Positions 1 through 5,183 of a stretch of DNA of 5,183 nt are shown here, one piece after another; the first letter of the stretch is position 1; every line of letters begins with the position of its first letter. The DNA comes from Oscillospiraceae bacterium (GTDB lineage: Bacteria > Bacillota > Clostridia > Oscillospirales > Ruminococcaceae): assembly GCA_018055565.1 (NCBI GenBank), contig JAGPHI010000098.1, forward strand, positions 1 to 5,183, written 5' to 3'. Position numbers and translations under genes: made by a program. The notes beneath the pieces were generated by a model that made no database searches, was not told the DNA's origin, and saw only the letters and a program-made list of their open reading frames with translations.

Positions 1-1
1 G

Positions 2-1036
2 CTCAAGTATGACACCGAGGACGGCGTAATTGCATGGATGCAGGAAATTCAGCGGCAGGTGCGCTCGTATATCAGCGCCTATAAAATCGAGCTGGATATG
101 GGCGTTTACGTGGTAGAAGGCGACTCGATTGCCATCGACATGCTGTGCGACAGAGCCAACATTTCGCGTGCCATCGCAAAAAAACAAAACGACGAATTTT
201 ATCATTTTTTTAAAGAGAAAAACCGCATCGACATTTTAAGCGAACAAGAAATTGAAAATGCGATGGAAGCGGCCATACAAGGGAAAGAATTCTTGGTGTA
301 TTTGCAGCCGAAGATACGCCTTTCGTCTGAAAGCGTGGCGGGCGGCGAAGCGCTGGTGCGCTGGGATCGCCCAGGCAAAGGCCTTGTGCCGCCAAACGAT
401 TTTATCCCGCTATTTGAAAGAAACGGCTTTGTGCGCAAGCTGGATTTATACATGTTCGACAGCGTATGTGCCATTATGGAGCAGTGGATTAAAAACAATA
501 TCGGCAAGCACATGGTGCCCATTTCGGTAAATATTTCGCGCGTGCATCTGTCGGACGCGCAGTTGCCGCAGCGCCTTTTGGCAATTGCCAATCGGCATAA
601 TATCCCGCCGAATCTTTTGGAGATTGAGCTCACCGAAAGCGCGGTATTTTTGGACGGCGAAAGCATGATGGTGATGATGCAAAGCATCAAGGACGCAGGC
701 TTTTTGGTGTCGATTGACGATTTTGGCTCGGGCTATTCCTCGTTAAGCGCGCTTAAGGATTTGCCTGTGGATTTTGTGAAAATTGACAAAACATTTTTGG
801 ATTGCGCCGTAAACGATACAAAAGGCGGCAAAATATTAGAAAGCATTATCAGCATGACAAAGTGGCTGGGGCTTGTTACCGTGGCGGAGGGCGTGGAAAC
901 CGAGGAACAATGCGCATTCTTGCGCAGCGCCGGATGCGATTTGGTGCAGGGGTATTTTTACTCTCGGCCAGTGCCCGTGCAGGAATTTGAACTATTGATG
1001 CAGGCAGAGCAAATTATCGGAAAAACGCAGGCCTAA
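2..1036 (+). CDS. Cyclic-di-GMP phosphodiesterase, EAL domain with the tail of a GGDEF-like domain (5' partial)
   Basis: The frame is open from the window edge, so the gene begins upstream; the ATG at 38 is only an internal methionine. Numbering from that ATG, residues 1-50 resemble the C-terminal end of a GGDEF domain (GVYVVEG, then CDRAN). The GGDEF signature itself would lie outside the window. Residues about 67-322 form a complete EAL domain, which hydrolyses c-di-GMP to pGpG. Visible motifs are QPKI (90-93), EALVRW (104-109), SVNIS (163-167), ELTES (197-201), DDFGSGYSSL (227-236), VKID (247-250), AEGVE (283-287) and QGYFYSRP (304-311). By family knowledge these include the metal-binding Glu, Asn, Glu and Asp residues and the catalytic Lys and Glu, so the enzyme looks active. 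Cytoplasmic location is inferred for this part only; sensor or membrane domains may lie upstream. The neighbouring genes say nothing about its signal input. Confidence 0.93.
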   Translation, partial: LKYDTEDGVIAWMQEIQRQVRSYISAYKIELDMGVYVVEGDSIAIDMLCDRANISRAIAKKQNDEFYHFFKEKNRIDILSEQEIENAMEAAIQGKEFLVYLQPKIRLSSESVAGGEALVRWDRPGKGLVPPNDFIPLFERNGFVRKLDLYMFDSVCAIMEQWIKNNIGKHMVPISVNISRVHLSDAQLPQRLLAIANRHNIPPNLLEIELTESAVFLDGESMMVMMQSIKDAGFLVSIDDFGSGYSSLSALKDLPVDFVKIDKTFLDCAVNDTKGGKILESIISMTKWLGLVTVAEGVETEEQCAFLRSAGCDLVQGYFYSRPVPVQEFELLMQAEQIIGKTQA

Positions 1037-1079
1037 CGTGATTGCGCAAAGGCTGCGTGTTTGGCAAAGGGCTTTTGGG

Positions 1080-1121
1080 GCCGGCTTTACGCACACGCAA
1101 AACGCGCGCGCTAAAGCCGGC
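1080..1121 (+). terminator. 10-bp inverted repeat after the EAL gene, possible weak terminator
   Basis: GCCGGCTTTA at 1080-1089 is exactly complementary to TAAAGCCGGC at 1112-1121, with a 22-base GC-rich loop. It sits 43 bases after the EAL gene stop and is followed only by TTT before GATG, so the U-tract is poor. A second small hairpin, GCCTT-TAT-AAGGC (1128-1140), follows at once. The rest of the gap up to cysE holds no promoter I can support: TATAAG at 1133-1138 resembles a -10 box but has no -35 partner. The terminator role is inferred from position. Confidence 0.4.
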
Positions 1122-1193
1122 TTTGATGCCTTTATAAGGCGTGCCAATGCAAACGGGCAAGGCGCCAACGCAAAGGGCACAAATGCAAGAAAA

Positions 1194-1200
1194 AGAGGGG
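1194..1200 (+). promoter_or_regulatory. Ribosome binding site of cysE
   Basis: AGAGGGG lies 9 bases before the ATG at 1210 and decides the start. The same frame is open upstream to a GTG at 1141, but that GTG has no comparable site and the 23 extra residues do not resemble the family. Confidence 0.75.
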
Positions 1201-1209
1201 TGTTACCAT

Positions 1210-1830
1210 ATGAACCTTTTACAAGAAGCAAAAAGTATGCAAAAAAAAGACCCTGCCGCAAAAAGCCTTGCGCAGGTGCTGCTATTATATCCGGGCTTTC
1301 ACGCGCTGATTTTTTATCGCGCCGCGCATTATTTGTATAAACACAAGCACTTTTTTTTAGCCCGCATGTTTAGCCAGTGGGGCCGCGGCTTTACGGGCAT
1401 CGAAATTCATCCGGGTGCCACTATTGGCGAGGGGCTGTTTATCGACCACGGCGCAGGTGTTGTTATTGGCGAAACCGCAGAAATCGGCGCTAATGTAACG
1501 CTGTATCACGGCGTAACATTGGGCGGTACCGGCAAAGATAAGGGTAAGCGCCATCCCACCGTGGGCGATAATGTGCTGGTGGGCGCGGGCTGCAAGGTGC
1601 TGGGGCCCATTACCATTGGGGCAAACAGCCGCATCGGCGCAAACAGCGTGGTGCTTTCGTGCGTGCCCGCCAATGCCACGGCCATTGGCATTCCGGCGCG
1701 CGTTGTGAAGGTAAACGGCACAAAGCTGCACGCCAGCGAGGATTTAGAGCAGCGCGATTATCCCGATATTGTATACCAGCGCCTGTGCGAACTGGAAACA
1801 AGGCTGCATCATTTGGAGCTGGAGGAATAA
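1210..1830 (+). CDS. cysE: Serine O-acetyltransferase (EpsC/CysE type)
   Basis: It transfers acetyl from acetyl-CoA to L-serine, giving O-acetylserine, the first step of cysteine synthesis in the cytoplasm. The product is 206 residues, the usual size of the short Gram-positive type and shorter than the roughly 270-residue E. coli enzyme because the N-terminal helical domain is reduced. The N-terminal helices carry KDPAAKS (13-19) and [10 protein letters not shown] (24-33). The left-handed beta-helix of hexapeptide repeats starts near [10 protein letters not shown] (64-73). FIDHG (77-81) holds the catalytic Asp-His pair, GVTLGGTGK (101-109) and RHP (114-116) line the active site, and GIPARVVK (160-167) closes the fold. 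The C-terminus ends in LELEE and lacks the terminal Ile that E. coli-type enzymes insert into cysteine synthase, so that complex is not predicted here (inference). No T-box core or S-box is visible upstream, and no cysK is in the window. Confidence 0.95.
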   Translation: MNLLQEAKSMQKKDPAAKSLAQVLLLYPGFHALIFYRAAHYLYKHKHFFLARMFSQWGRGFTGIEIHPGATIGEGLFIDHGAGVVIGETAEIGANVTLYHGVTLGGTGKDKGKRHPTVGDNVLVGAGCKVLGPITIGANSRIGANSVVLSCVPANATAIGIPARVVKVNGTKLHASEDLEQRDYPDIVYQRLCELETRLHHLELEE

Positions 1831-3036
1831 AAAAAGTTTGCATATTGGCCAATAATAGCCTCGGTGCTGCTGGCGTTTATTATTTATAGCATTCTTGATT
1901 GGCGCAAAACGCAGAAAAAGCATACTTTGCAATTCAAAAATGCTTTTGGTAAAGTGCCCGAAAATCACTATCGCAGCACCCTTGCTGCAAACTTGTGGGA
2001 AAAGCTGTGCACAGCAAAGAGCGAACATGCACCGCCGCACAAAAGGGGCAGGTGGACGATATCACATGGAACGATTTGGACATGGACGAAGTGTTCGAGC
2101 GCTTAGATAGCACGCTGACCGACATTGGCCGCGAGCATCTGTATGCTGTGTTGCGCAATGGCACGCAGGCGCAAGAAACGCTCCTTGCGCGAGAAAAGCT
2201 GATGGATGCGTTTGAAAACGAGGCATTACGATTAACGATACAGCGCAGTTTATCTCGCCTCGGGCACCGCCCCGGCGCGGATTTGCCGGCGCTATTATAT
2301 AGCGCCGAAGATTTCAGCCTGCCCAACACAAAGCATTTGGTTTTCTTTGCGGTTTTGCCGTTTGCGTCTTTGCTGCTATTGCCCTTTGCGGTAAAAGCGG
2401 GGACGATTTGCTTTGCGCTTTGACGGCCTTGTACATCCGCTTTTGCATGAGGCAAAAGCAAACAGCGCCGAAATAGCAAGCGGATGGCTGCTCACAGGCT
2501 CTAACGCATCGGGTAAATCCACTTTTATTAAGGCCATTGCCATCAATCTGATTTTGGGGCAAACCATCAACACCTGCACAGCACATAATGCTGTGTATTA
2601 TCCTGCGCCGGTGCTTACCTCTATGGCGGTAGCGGACAGCGTGATTTGTGGTGAAAGCTATTTTGTGGCAGAAATCAAATCCATGCGCCGCATTGTGGAC
2701 GCGGCGATGGGCAATGCGCACTTTTATTGTTTTATAGACGAGATTTTAAAAGGCACCAATACATCCGAGCGCGTGGCGGCATCGGCCGCGGTGCTGCGCT
2801 ATCTTGCAGGCCGAAGCTGCATTTGTGTGGCGGCTACACACGATATCGCCCTTACCGATATCTTAAAGGATATCTATTGTAATATGCATTTTAGTGAGCA
2901 GGTTACCAGCGAAGGCGTTTCGTTTGACTATTGCTTGAAAAGCGGCGCATCTAAAACGCGCAATGCGATTCGGCTTTTAGAGTATTATCAGTATCCAAAG
3001 GAAATTACCAGCGAGGCAAACGCGCTTTGCAAATAA
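1831..3036 (+). pseudogene. Decayed membrane-anchored MutS-like ATPase (start lost, frameshifted, internal deletion)
   Basis: Three consecutive pieces match one family, the MutS domain V ATPases with N-terminal membrane helices. Piece A, in the cysE frame from 1831 to about 2040, encodes a membrane segment (WPIIASVLLAFIIYSIL) and FGKVPENHY, but has no ATG; the first possible start in frame is a GTG inside the helix. Piece B, in another frame from about 2043 to 2423, encodes DDITWNDLDMDEVFERLD and ends in a second hydrophobic stretch (FAVLPFASLLLLPFAV). Piece C, 2395-3036, encodes HPLLHE, Walker A GSNASGKST (2497-2523), GESYFVAEIKSMRRI, Walker B FIDE (2731-2742), LKGTNTSER and ATHD. Relative to family members of about 570-600 residues as I recall them, the helical middle between B and C (roughly 170-200 residues) is missing. 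Adding one A to the AAAA run at 2041-2044 would join A to B as HKKGQVDDITW. The family's biological role is poorly defined and it is not a proven mismatch-repair protein. A sequencing error could explain the frameshift but not the deletion. Confidence 0.8.
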
Positions 3037-3040
3037 GCCC

Positions 3041-3054
3041 GCAACAGTTGTTTG
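3041..3054 (+). promoter_or_regulatory. Degenerate LexA/DinR-like box (candidate)
   Basis: The 14 bases GCAACAGTTGTTTG keep the AAC-N4-GTT core of the Gram-positive SOS box CGAAC-N4-GTTCG but differ at the G of GAAC and the C of GTTC, positions known to matter for LexA binding. It overlaps the recA -35 element, where an SOS operator would work. No better GAAC-N4-GTTC site exists between the remnant gene and recA. Confidence 0.25.
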
Positions 3055-3080
3055 CAATCTGCGCAGAAAACCAGTATAAT
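3052..3080 (+). promoter_or_regulatory. Sigma-A type promoter of recA
   Basis: TTGCAA (3052-3057, 4 of 6 to consensus) is followed after exactly 17 bases by a perfect TATAAT (3075-3080). The spacer has no extended -10 TG. Transcription should start near 3086-3088, giving a recA leader of about 140 bases. The promoter begins 16 bases after the stop of the MutS-like remnant, so recA appears to be its own transcription unit. Confidence 0.72.
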
Positions 3081-3106
3081 ATTTACATAATATACGCTGG
3101 CAGCCT

Positions 3107-3120
3107 CAAGAAAGGAATGT
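3107..3120 (+). repeat. 14-base direct repeat, upstream copy
   Basis: CAAGAAAGGAATGT occurs here and again, identical, at 3210-3223, with start points 103 bases apart. The downstream copy is the ribosome binding site of recA. In this copy the GGA abuts an ATG (3117-3119) that is in frame with recA, but with no spacer between site and start codon, so initiation here is unlikely. Confidence 0.85.
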
Positions 3121-3150
3121 GCAGTTTGAAAGAATGCTCTTTCAAACCGC
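3121..3150 (+). promoter_or_regulatory. Strong hairpin in the recA leader
   Basis: GTTTGAAAGA (3124-3133) pairs perfectly with TCTTTCAAAC (3138-3147) around the tetraloop ATGC. After one A-C mismatch the stem continues with GC (3121-3122) pairing GC (3149-3150). It is followed by GTTTTGTGTTTT (3151-3162), so it could act as a weak intrinsic terminator or attenuator, or as an RNA-stabilising 5' structure. The pairing is seen directly; the role is inference. I do not recognise a known riboswitch or leader family. Confidence 0.55.
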
Positions 3151-3161
3151 GTTTTGTGTTT

Positions 3162-3195
3162 TGCACGCCAAAGCGGTGCATTTGGCAAAGCCAAA
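3162..3195 (+). promoter_or_regulatory. Alternative small hairpins before the recA ribosome binding site
   Basis: TTTGGC (3181-3186) can pair either with GCCAAA upstream (3167-3172, loop of 8) or with GCCAAA downstream (3190-3195, loop AAA). A third stem, TGCAC (3162-3166) with GTGCA (3176-3180), excludes the first of these pairings but not the second. Mutually exclusive stems just before a ribosome binding site are the usual shape of a switching leader, but 6-bp stems may also arise by chance. Confidence 0.35.
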
Positions 3196-3209
3196 ACGGC
3201 ACAATCCCA

Positions 3210-3223
3210 CAAGAAAGGAATGT
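3210..3223 (+). repeat. 14-base direct repeat, downstream copy, containing the recA ribosome binding site
   Basis: This copy of CAAGAAAGGAATGT carries AGAAAGGA, whose last base is 8 bases before the recA ATG at 3228; this spacing fixes the recA start. The ATG inside the repeat (3220-3222) is out of the recA frame. Confidence 0.85.
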
Positions 3224-3227
3224 TAAT

Positions 3228-4373
3228 ATGGCAGAAAAAAAACCAATGGTTTCGCCCGAACGCAAGGAGGGCAACGCCAAAAAGGCAGCGCTGGAAACCG
3301 CGATTGCCAACATTGAAAAAAACTATGGCAAAGGCGCCGTAATGAAGCTGGGCCAAAAGGTTACCATGCAGGTGGACGCGATTTCCACGGGCAGCCTTTC
3401 GCTGGATTTGGCGCTTGGCATCGGCGGCGTGCCGCGCGGGCGTGTGGTGGAGGTGTTTGGGCCGGAATCCAGTGGTAAAACCACGCTGGCGCTGCACATC
3501 TTGGCCGAGGCGCAAAAGCTGGGCGGCGAGGTGGCCTTTATCGACGTGGAGCATGCGCTGGACCCTGTTTATGCAAAGGCGCTTGGCGTGGATATCGACA
3601 GCCTTTTGGTCAGCCAGCCCGACACGGGCGAGCAGGCACTGGAAATTTGCGAAGCGCTTGTGCGCAGCGGCGCAATTGACGCAATCGTGCTCGATTCGGT
3701 GGCGGCGATGGTGCCGCGCGTAGAAATTGAGGGCGAAATGGGCGATGCGCATGTGGGCTTGCAGGCGCGCTTGATGAGCCAAGCGCTGCGTAAGCTGACG
3801 GGCGTTATCGGCAAAACCGGCACGGTGGCTATTTTTATCAATCAATTGCGCGAAAAAGTGGGCGTTGTATATGGCAATCCCGAGGTTACCAGCGGCGGGC
3901 GCGCGCTGAAATACTATTCCTCTGTGCGCATCGATGTGCGCCGCACCGAAGGCTTGAAAGATTCTTCGGGCAATTTTATCGGCAATCGCACACGCGCCAA
4001 AGTAGTGAAAAACAAGGTTGCACCGCCGTTTAAAGAGGGCGAGTTTGACATTATGTTCGGCGAGGGCATCTCAAAGGTAGGCGAGCTTTTGGATTTGGCG
4101 GTACAGCTCAACATCGTGCAAAAAAGCGGCGCATGGTTCAATTATGGCGAAACGCGTCTTGGCCAGGGCCGCGACAATGCCAAAACCTATCTTTTAGACA
4201 ATAAACCCCTGTTTGACGAGATTGAAAAAAAGGTGCGCGATGGCGCAGACGCGCTATATGCAGGCAAAAAATCTTCTCGCGCAGCGGCGGCAGCGCTTAG
4301 CGCGGCTTCTGCCCCCGTAAAGGCGCCCGCAGGCAAAGCGGACGATATCGACATTTTGGTGGAAGACGAATAA
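3228..4373 (+). CDS. recA: Recombinase RecA
   Basis: RecA forms an ATP-dependent filament on single-stranded DNA, pairs homologous strands and triggers LexA self-cleavage. The product is 381 residues, somewhat longer than the common 345-360 because of its C-terminal tail. The N-terminal helix (19-34) is followed by Walker [10 protein letters not shown] (78-86), the catalytic Glu in FIDVEHALD (104-112), Walker B IVLDS (153-157), the L1 loop region around [12 protein letters not shown] (162-173), and the L2 region from INQLREK (204-210) through [15 protein letters not shown] (216-230) with the ATP-sensing Gln206. Residues 350-370 form an Ala-rich linker and the end, [10 protein letters not shown], is the usual acidic tail. 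All key residues are present. The ATG at 3228 gives the normal RecA N-terminus; the frame is open upstream to 3027, but the extra residues have no family counterpart. Its own promoter lies upstream, and recX follows 76 bases later, probably co-transcribed. Confidence 0.98.
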   Translation: MAEKKPMVSPERKEGNAKKAALETAIANIEKNYGKGAVMKLGQKVTMQVDAISTGSLSLDLALGIGGVPRGRVVEVFGPESSGKTTLALHILAEAQKLGGEVAFIDVEHALDPVYAKALGVDIDSLLVSQPDTGEQALEICEALVRSGAIDAIVLDSVAAMVPRVEIEGEMGDAHVGLQARLMSQALRKLTGVIGKTGTVAIFINQLREKVGVVYGNPEVTSGGRALKYYSSVRIDVRRTEGLKDSSGNFIGNRTRAKVVKNKVAPPFKEGEFDIMFGEGISKVGELLDLAVQLNIVQKSGAWFNYGETRLGQGRDNAKTYLLDNKPLFDEIEKKVRDGADALYAGKKSSRAAAAALSAASAPVKAPAGKADDIDILVEDE

Positions 4374-4395
4374 ACTGCGCCTGCACGCATTGCAA

Positions 4396-4427
4396 GTGCG
4401 CATTTGCGCACATTGATTTGCGCAAAT
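4396..4427 (+). repeat. Two adjacent palindromes sharing ATTTGCGCA in the recA-recX gap
   Basis: GTGCGC-ATTT-GCGCAC (4396-4411) is a 6-bp hairpin with a 4-base loop. Four bases later comes the perfect 12-bp palindrome ATTTGCGCAAAT (4416-4427). The 9-mer ATTTGCGCA therefore occurs twice, at 4402-4410 and 4416-4424. No U-tract follows, so a standard terminator is not supported. A partial barrier between recA and recX, an RNA processing site or a protein-binding site are all possible; I cannot choose between them. Confidence 0.6.
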
Positions 4428-4449
4428 ATATTGTAGGTGGCTTTACCGC

Positions 4450-5100
4450 ATGACTGTTATTACCCGTATTTCCAAAACAAAACAAGGGCGGTTCGCGCTG
4501 TTCAGCGAAGAAGGGTTTCTTTTTTCGGTGGACGGCGAAACGCTTTTGAAGCACAATGTCAGCGAGGATACGGCGCTGTGCGACGAAGCACTTTGCGCCT
4601 TGCGCGCTGCAAGTGATACGCGCAAAGCAAAAGACAAGGCGCTGACCTATCTTTCCCTGCGCGATTATGCCAGCCGTGAGCTGTACGACAAGCTTTGCTT
4701 GCGGTTTGACGGCGAAACAGCCGCAGCAGCCGTGGCCGAAATGTGCCGCCTAGCGCTAATTAACGACGCGGCCTTTGCGGTGCATCGTGCCAAATATCTT
4801 GCAGGGCAAAAAAAATCAAAGCGCGAAATTGCGCGCGTTTTACAGCAAAAAGGCATTGCGCGCGAGGATATTGCAGCGGCGCTGGAGGCGCTTTCGTGCG
4901 AAGATTGCGACGCGCTGAACGCCCTGATTGAAAAGCAATATGCGGCAAAGCTGGCGGCGGGCGGGCGCGATAAGGTGATTGCCGCGCTCATGCGGCGCGG
5001 CTTTGCGTATTGCGATATCAAACGCGCGATTGCGCCGTTTTTATGCGATGATAGCAGCGATGACGACATGAATTTTAACGATACCGGAGAGTGTGAATGA
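4450..5100 (+). CDS. recX: Regulatory protein RecX
   Basis: RecX binds RecA and RecA filaments and limits or remodels their activity; it acts in the cytoplasm and usually sits directly behind recA, as here. The 216-residue product has the expected all-helical three-repeat layout after an N-terminal beta-rich part (residues 1-35, typical of Firmicute members). Repeat 1 includes ALTYLSLRDYASRELYDKL (64-82), repeat 2 includes INDAAFAVHRAKYLAGQKKS (104-123) and IARVLQQKGI (127-136), and repeat 3 includes VIAALMRRGF (176-185) and IKRAI (190-194). The C-terminus is acidic (DDSSDDD, 200-206). The start ATG has AGGTGG (4435-4440) 9 bases upstream. The stop overlaps the next start in ATGA (5097-5100), indicating translational coupling to rimO. 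Confidence 0.93.
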   Translation: MTVITRISKTKQGRFALFSEEGFLFSVDGETLLKHNVSEDTALCDEALCALRAASDTRKAKDKALTYLSLRDYASRELYDKLCLRFDGETAAAAVAEMCRLALINDAAFAVHRAKYLAGQKKSKREIARVLQQKGIAREDIAAALEALSCEDCDALNALIEKQYAAKLAAGGRDKVIAALMRRGFAYCDIKRAIAPFLCDDSSDDDMNFNDTGECE

Positions 5101-5183
5101 AAATAGCGATTATTTCCCTGGGATGCCCCAAAAATCAGGTGGATGCCGATGTGATGTGCCATGCGCTTTTAAGTGAGGGGCAC
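5097..5183 (+). CDS. rimO: Ribosomal protein S12 methylthiotransferase RimO (3' partial)
   Basis: Only the first 29 residues are present. They begin MKIAIISLGCPKNQVDADVM, which matches the start of the N-terminal methylthiotransferase domain. SLGCPKN is characteristic of RimO, and Cys10 would be the first ligand of the second iron-sulfur cluster. RimO is a radical SAM enzyme that methylthiolates an aspartate of ribosomal protein S12. The related MiaB and MtaB enzymes share the domain but usually differ around this motif, so RimO is favoured; the radical SAM CxxxCxxC motif is outside the window. GGAGA (5086-5090) lies 6 bases before the ATG, inside the end of recX. Confidence 0.88.
   Translation, partial: MKIAIISLGCPKNQVDADVMCHALLSEGH

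Noticed and set aside
1123..1138. TATAAG at 1133-1138 as the -10 of a cysE promoter
   Set aside because: No -35 hexamer at 16-18 bases; the bases are also part of a small palindrome.
1141..1209. GTG at 1141 as the cysE start
   Set aside because: The 23 added residues are unlike the family, and the ATG at 1210 has a clear AGAGGGG at proper distance.
1037..1209. Cysteine T-box or S-box riboswitch before cysE
   Set aside because: No T-box GGTGG core, no S-box pattern, and only 173 bases are available.
1038..1340. 100-codon + strand frame overlapping the start of cysE
   Set aside because: It overlaps cysE in another frame, has a low-complexity Ala/Arg/Lys composition and no ribosome binding site.
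2840..2876. Three GATATC sites within about 37 bases
   Set aside because: They encode repeated Asp-Ile codon pairs in a helix after the ATHD motif of the MutS-like remnant; coding constraint explains them.
2988..3845. Long open frame on the minus strand (285 codons) opposite recA
   Set aside because: It lies antisense to the highly conserved recA coding sequence, its His- and Arg-rich product resembles no family, and it arises from the codon bias of recA.
4404..4432. TTGCGC, 17 bases, TATATT as a promoter for recX
   Set aside because: The -35 matches at only 3 positions and the predicted start near 4439 would fall within the recX ribosome binding site.
1..5183. tRNA, rRNA, CRISPR repeats, insertion sequences, attachment sites
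   Set aside because: Looked for on both strands and found no supporting pattern; nearly all of the window is accounted for by genes and short gaps.

Overview
The window reads as chromosomal DNA from a Firmicute, most likely a member of the Clostridia. The evidence is strong purine-rich ribosome binding sites, a sigma-A promoter with a perfect TATAAT, a short EpsC-type serine acetyltransferase, a remnant of the membrane-anchored MutS-like ATPase family that is common in Clostridia, and the order recA-recX-rimO. Base composition looks close to 50% GC by eye. I cannot name a genus. All genes are on the + strand, and nothing looks like a phage, transposon, CRISPR array or defence island.

Layout. 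Bases 2-1036 hold the 3' end of a GGDEF-EAL type cyclic-di-GMP phosphodiesterase, with the EAL domain complete. A 173-base gap follows with a 10-bp inverted repeat that may be a weak terminator. cysE (serine O-acetyltransferase) lies at 1210-1830. From the cysE stop to 3036 there is a decayed gene for a membrane MutS-like ATPase. It has lost its start codon, carries a frameshift near 2041, and lacks the middle of the protein (roughly 170-200 codons by my recollection of the family) at about 2395-2420. Its ATP-binding core is still open and motif-complete.

The recA unit starts right after the remnant. A promoter (TTGCAA, 17 bases, TATAAT) is followed by an inferred leader of about 140 bases. 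The leader contains a 10-bp hairpin, a pair of mutually exclusive small hairpins, and a 14-base direct repeat whose second copy is the recA ribosome binding site. recA occupies 3228-4373. After a 76-base gap containing two short palindromes comes recX (4450-5100), the modulator of RecA. It overlaps by 4 bases with the start of rimO (ribosomal protein S12 methylthiotransferase), which is cut by the window end.

Functionally, recA and recX form a recombination and DNA-repair unit with rimO translationally coupled behind it. cysE and the phosphodiesterase are unrelated neighbours. I see no previously undescribed multi-gene system. The parts most worth a second look are the recA leader and the partly preserved MutS-like remnant.
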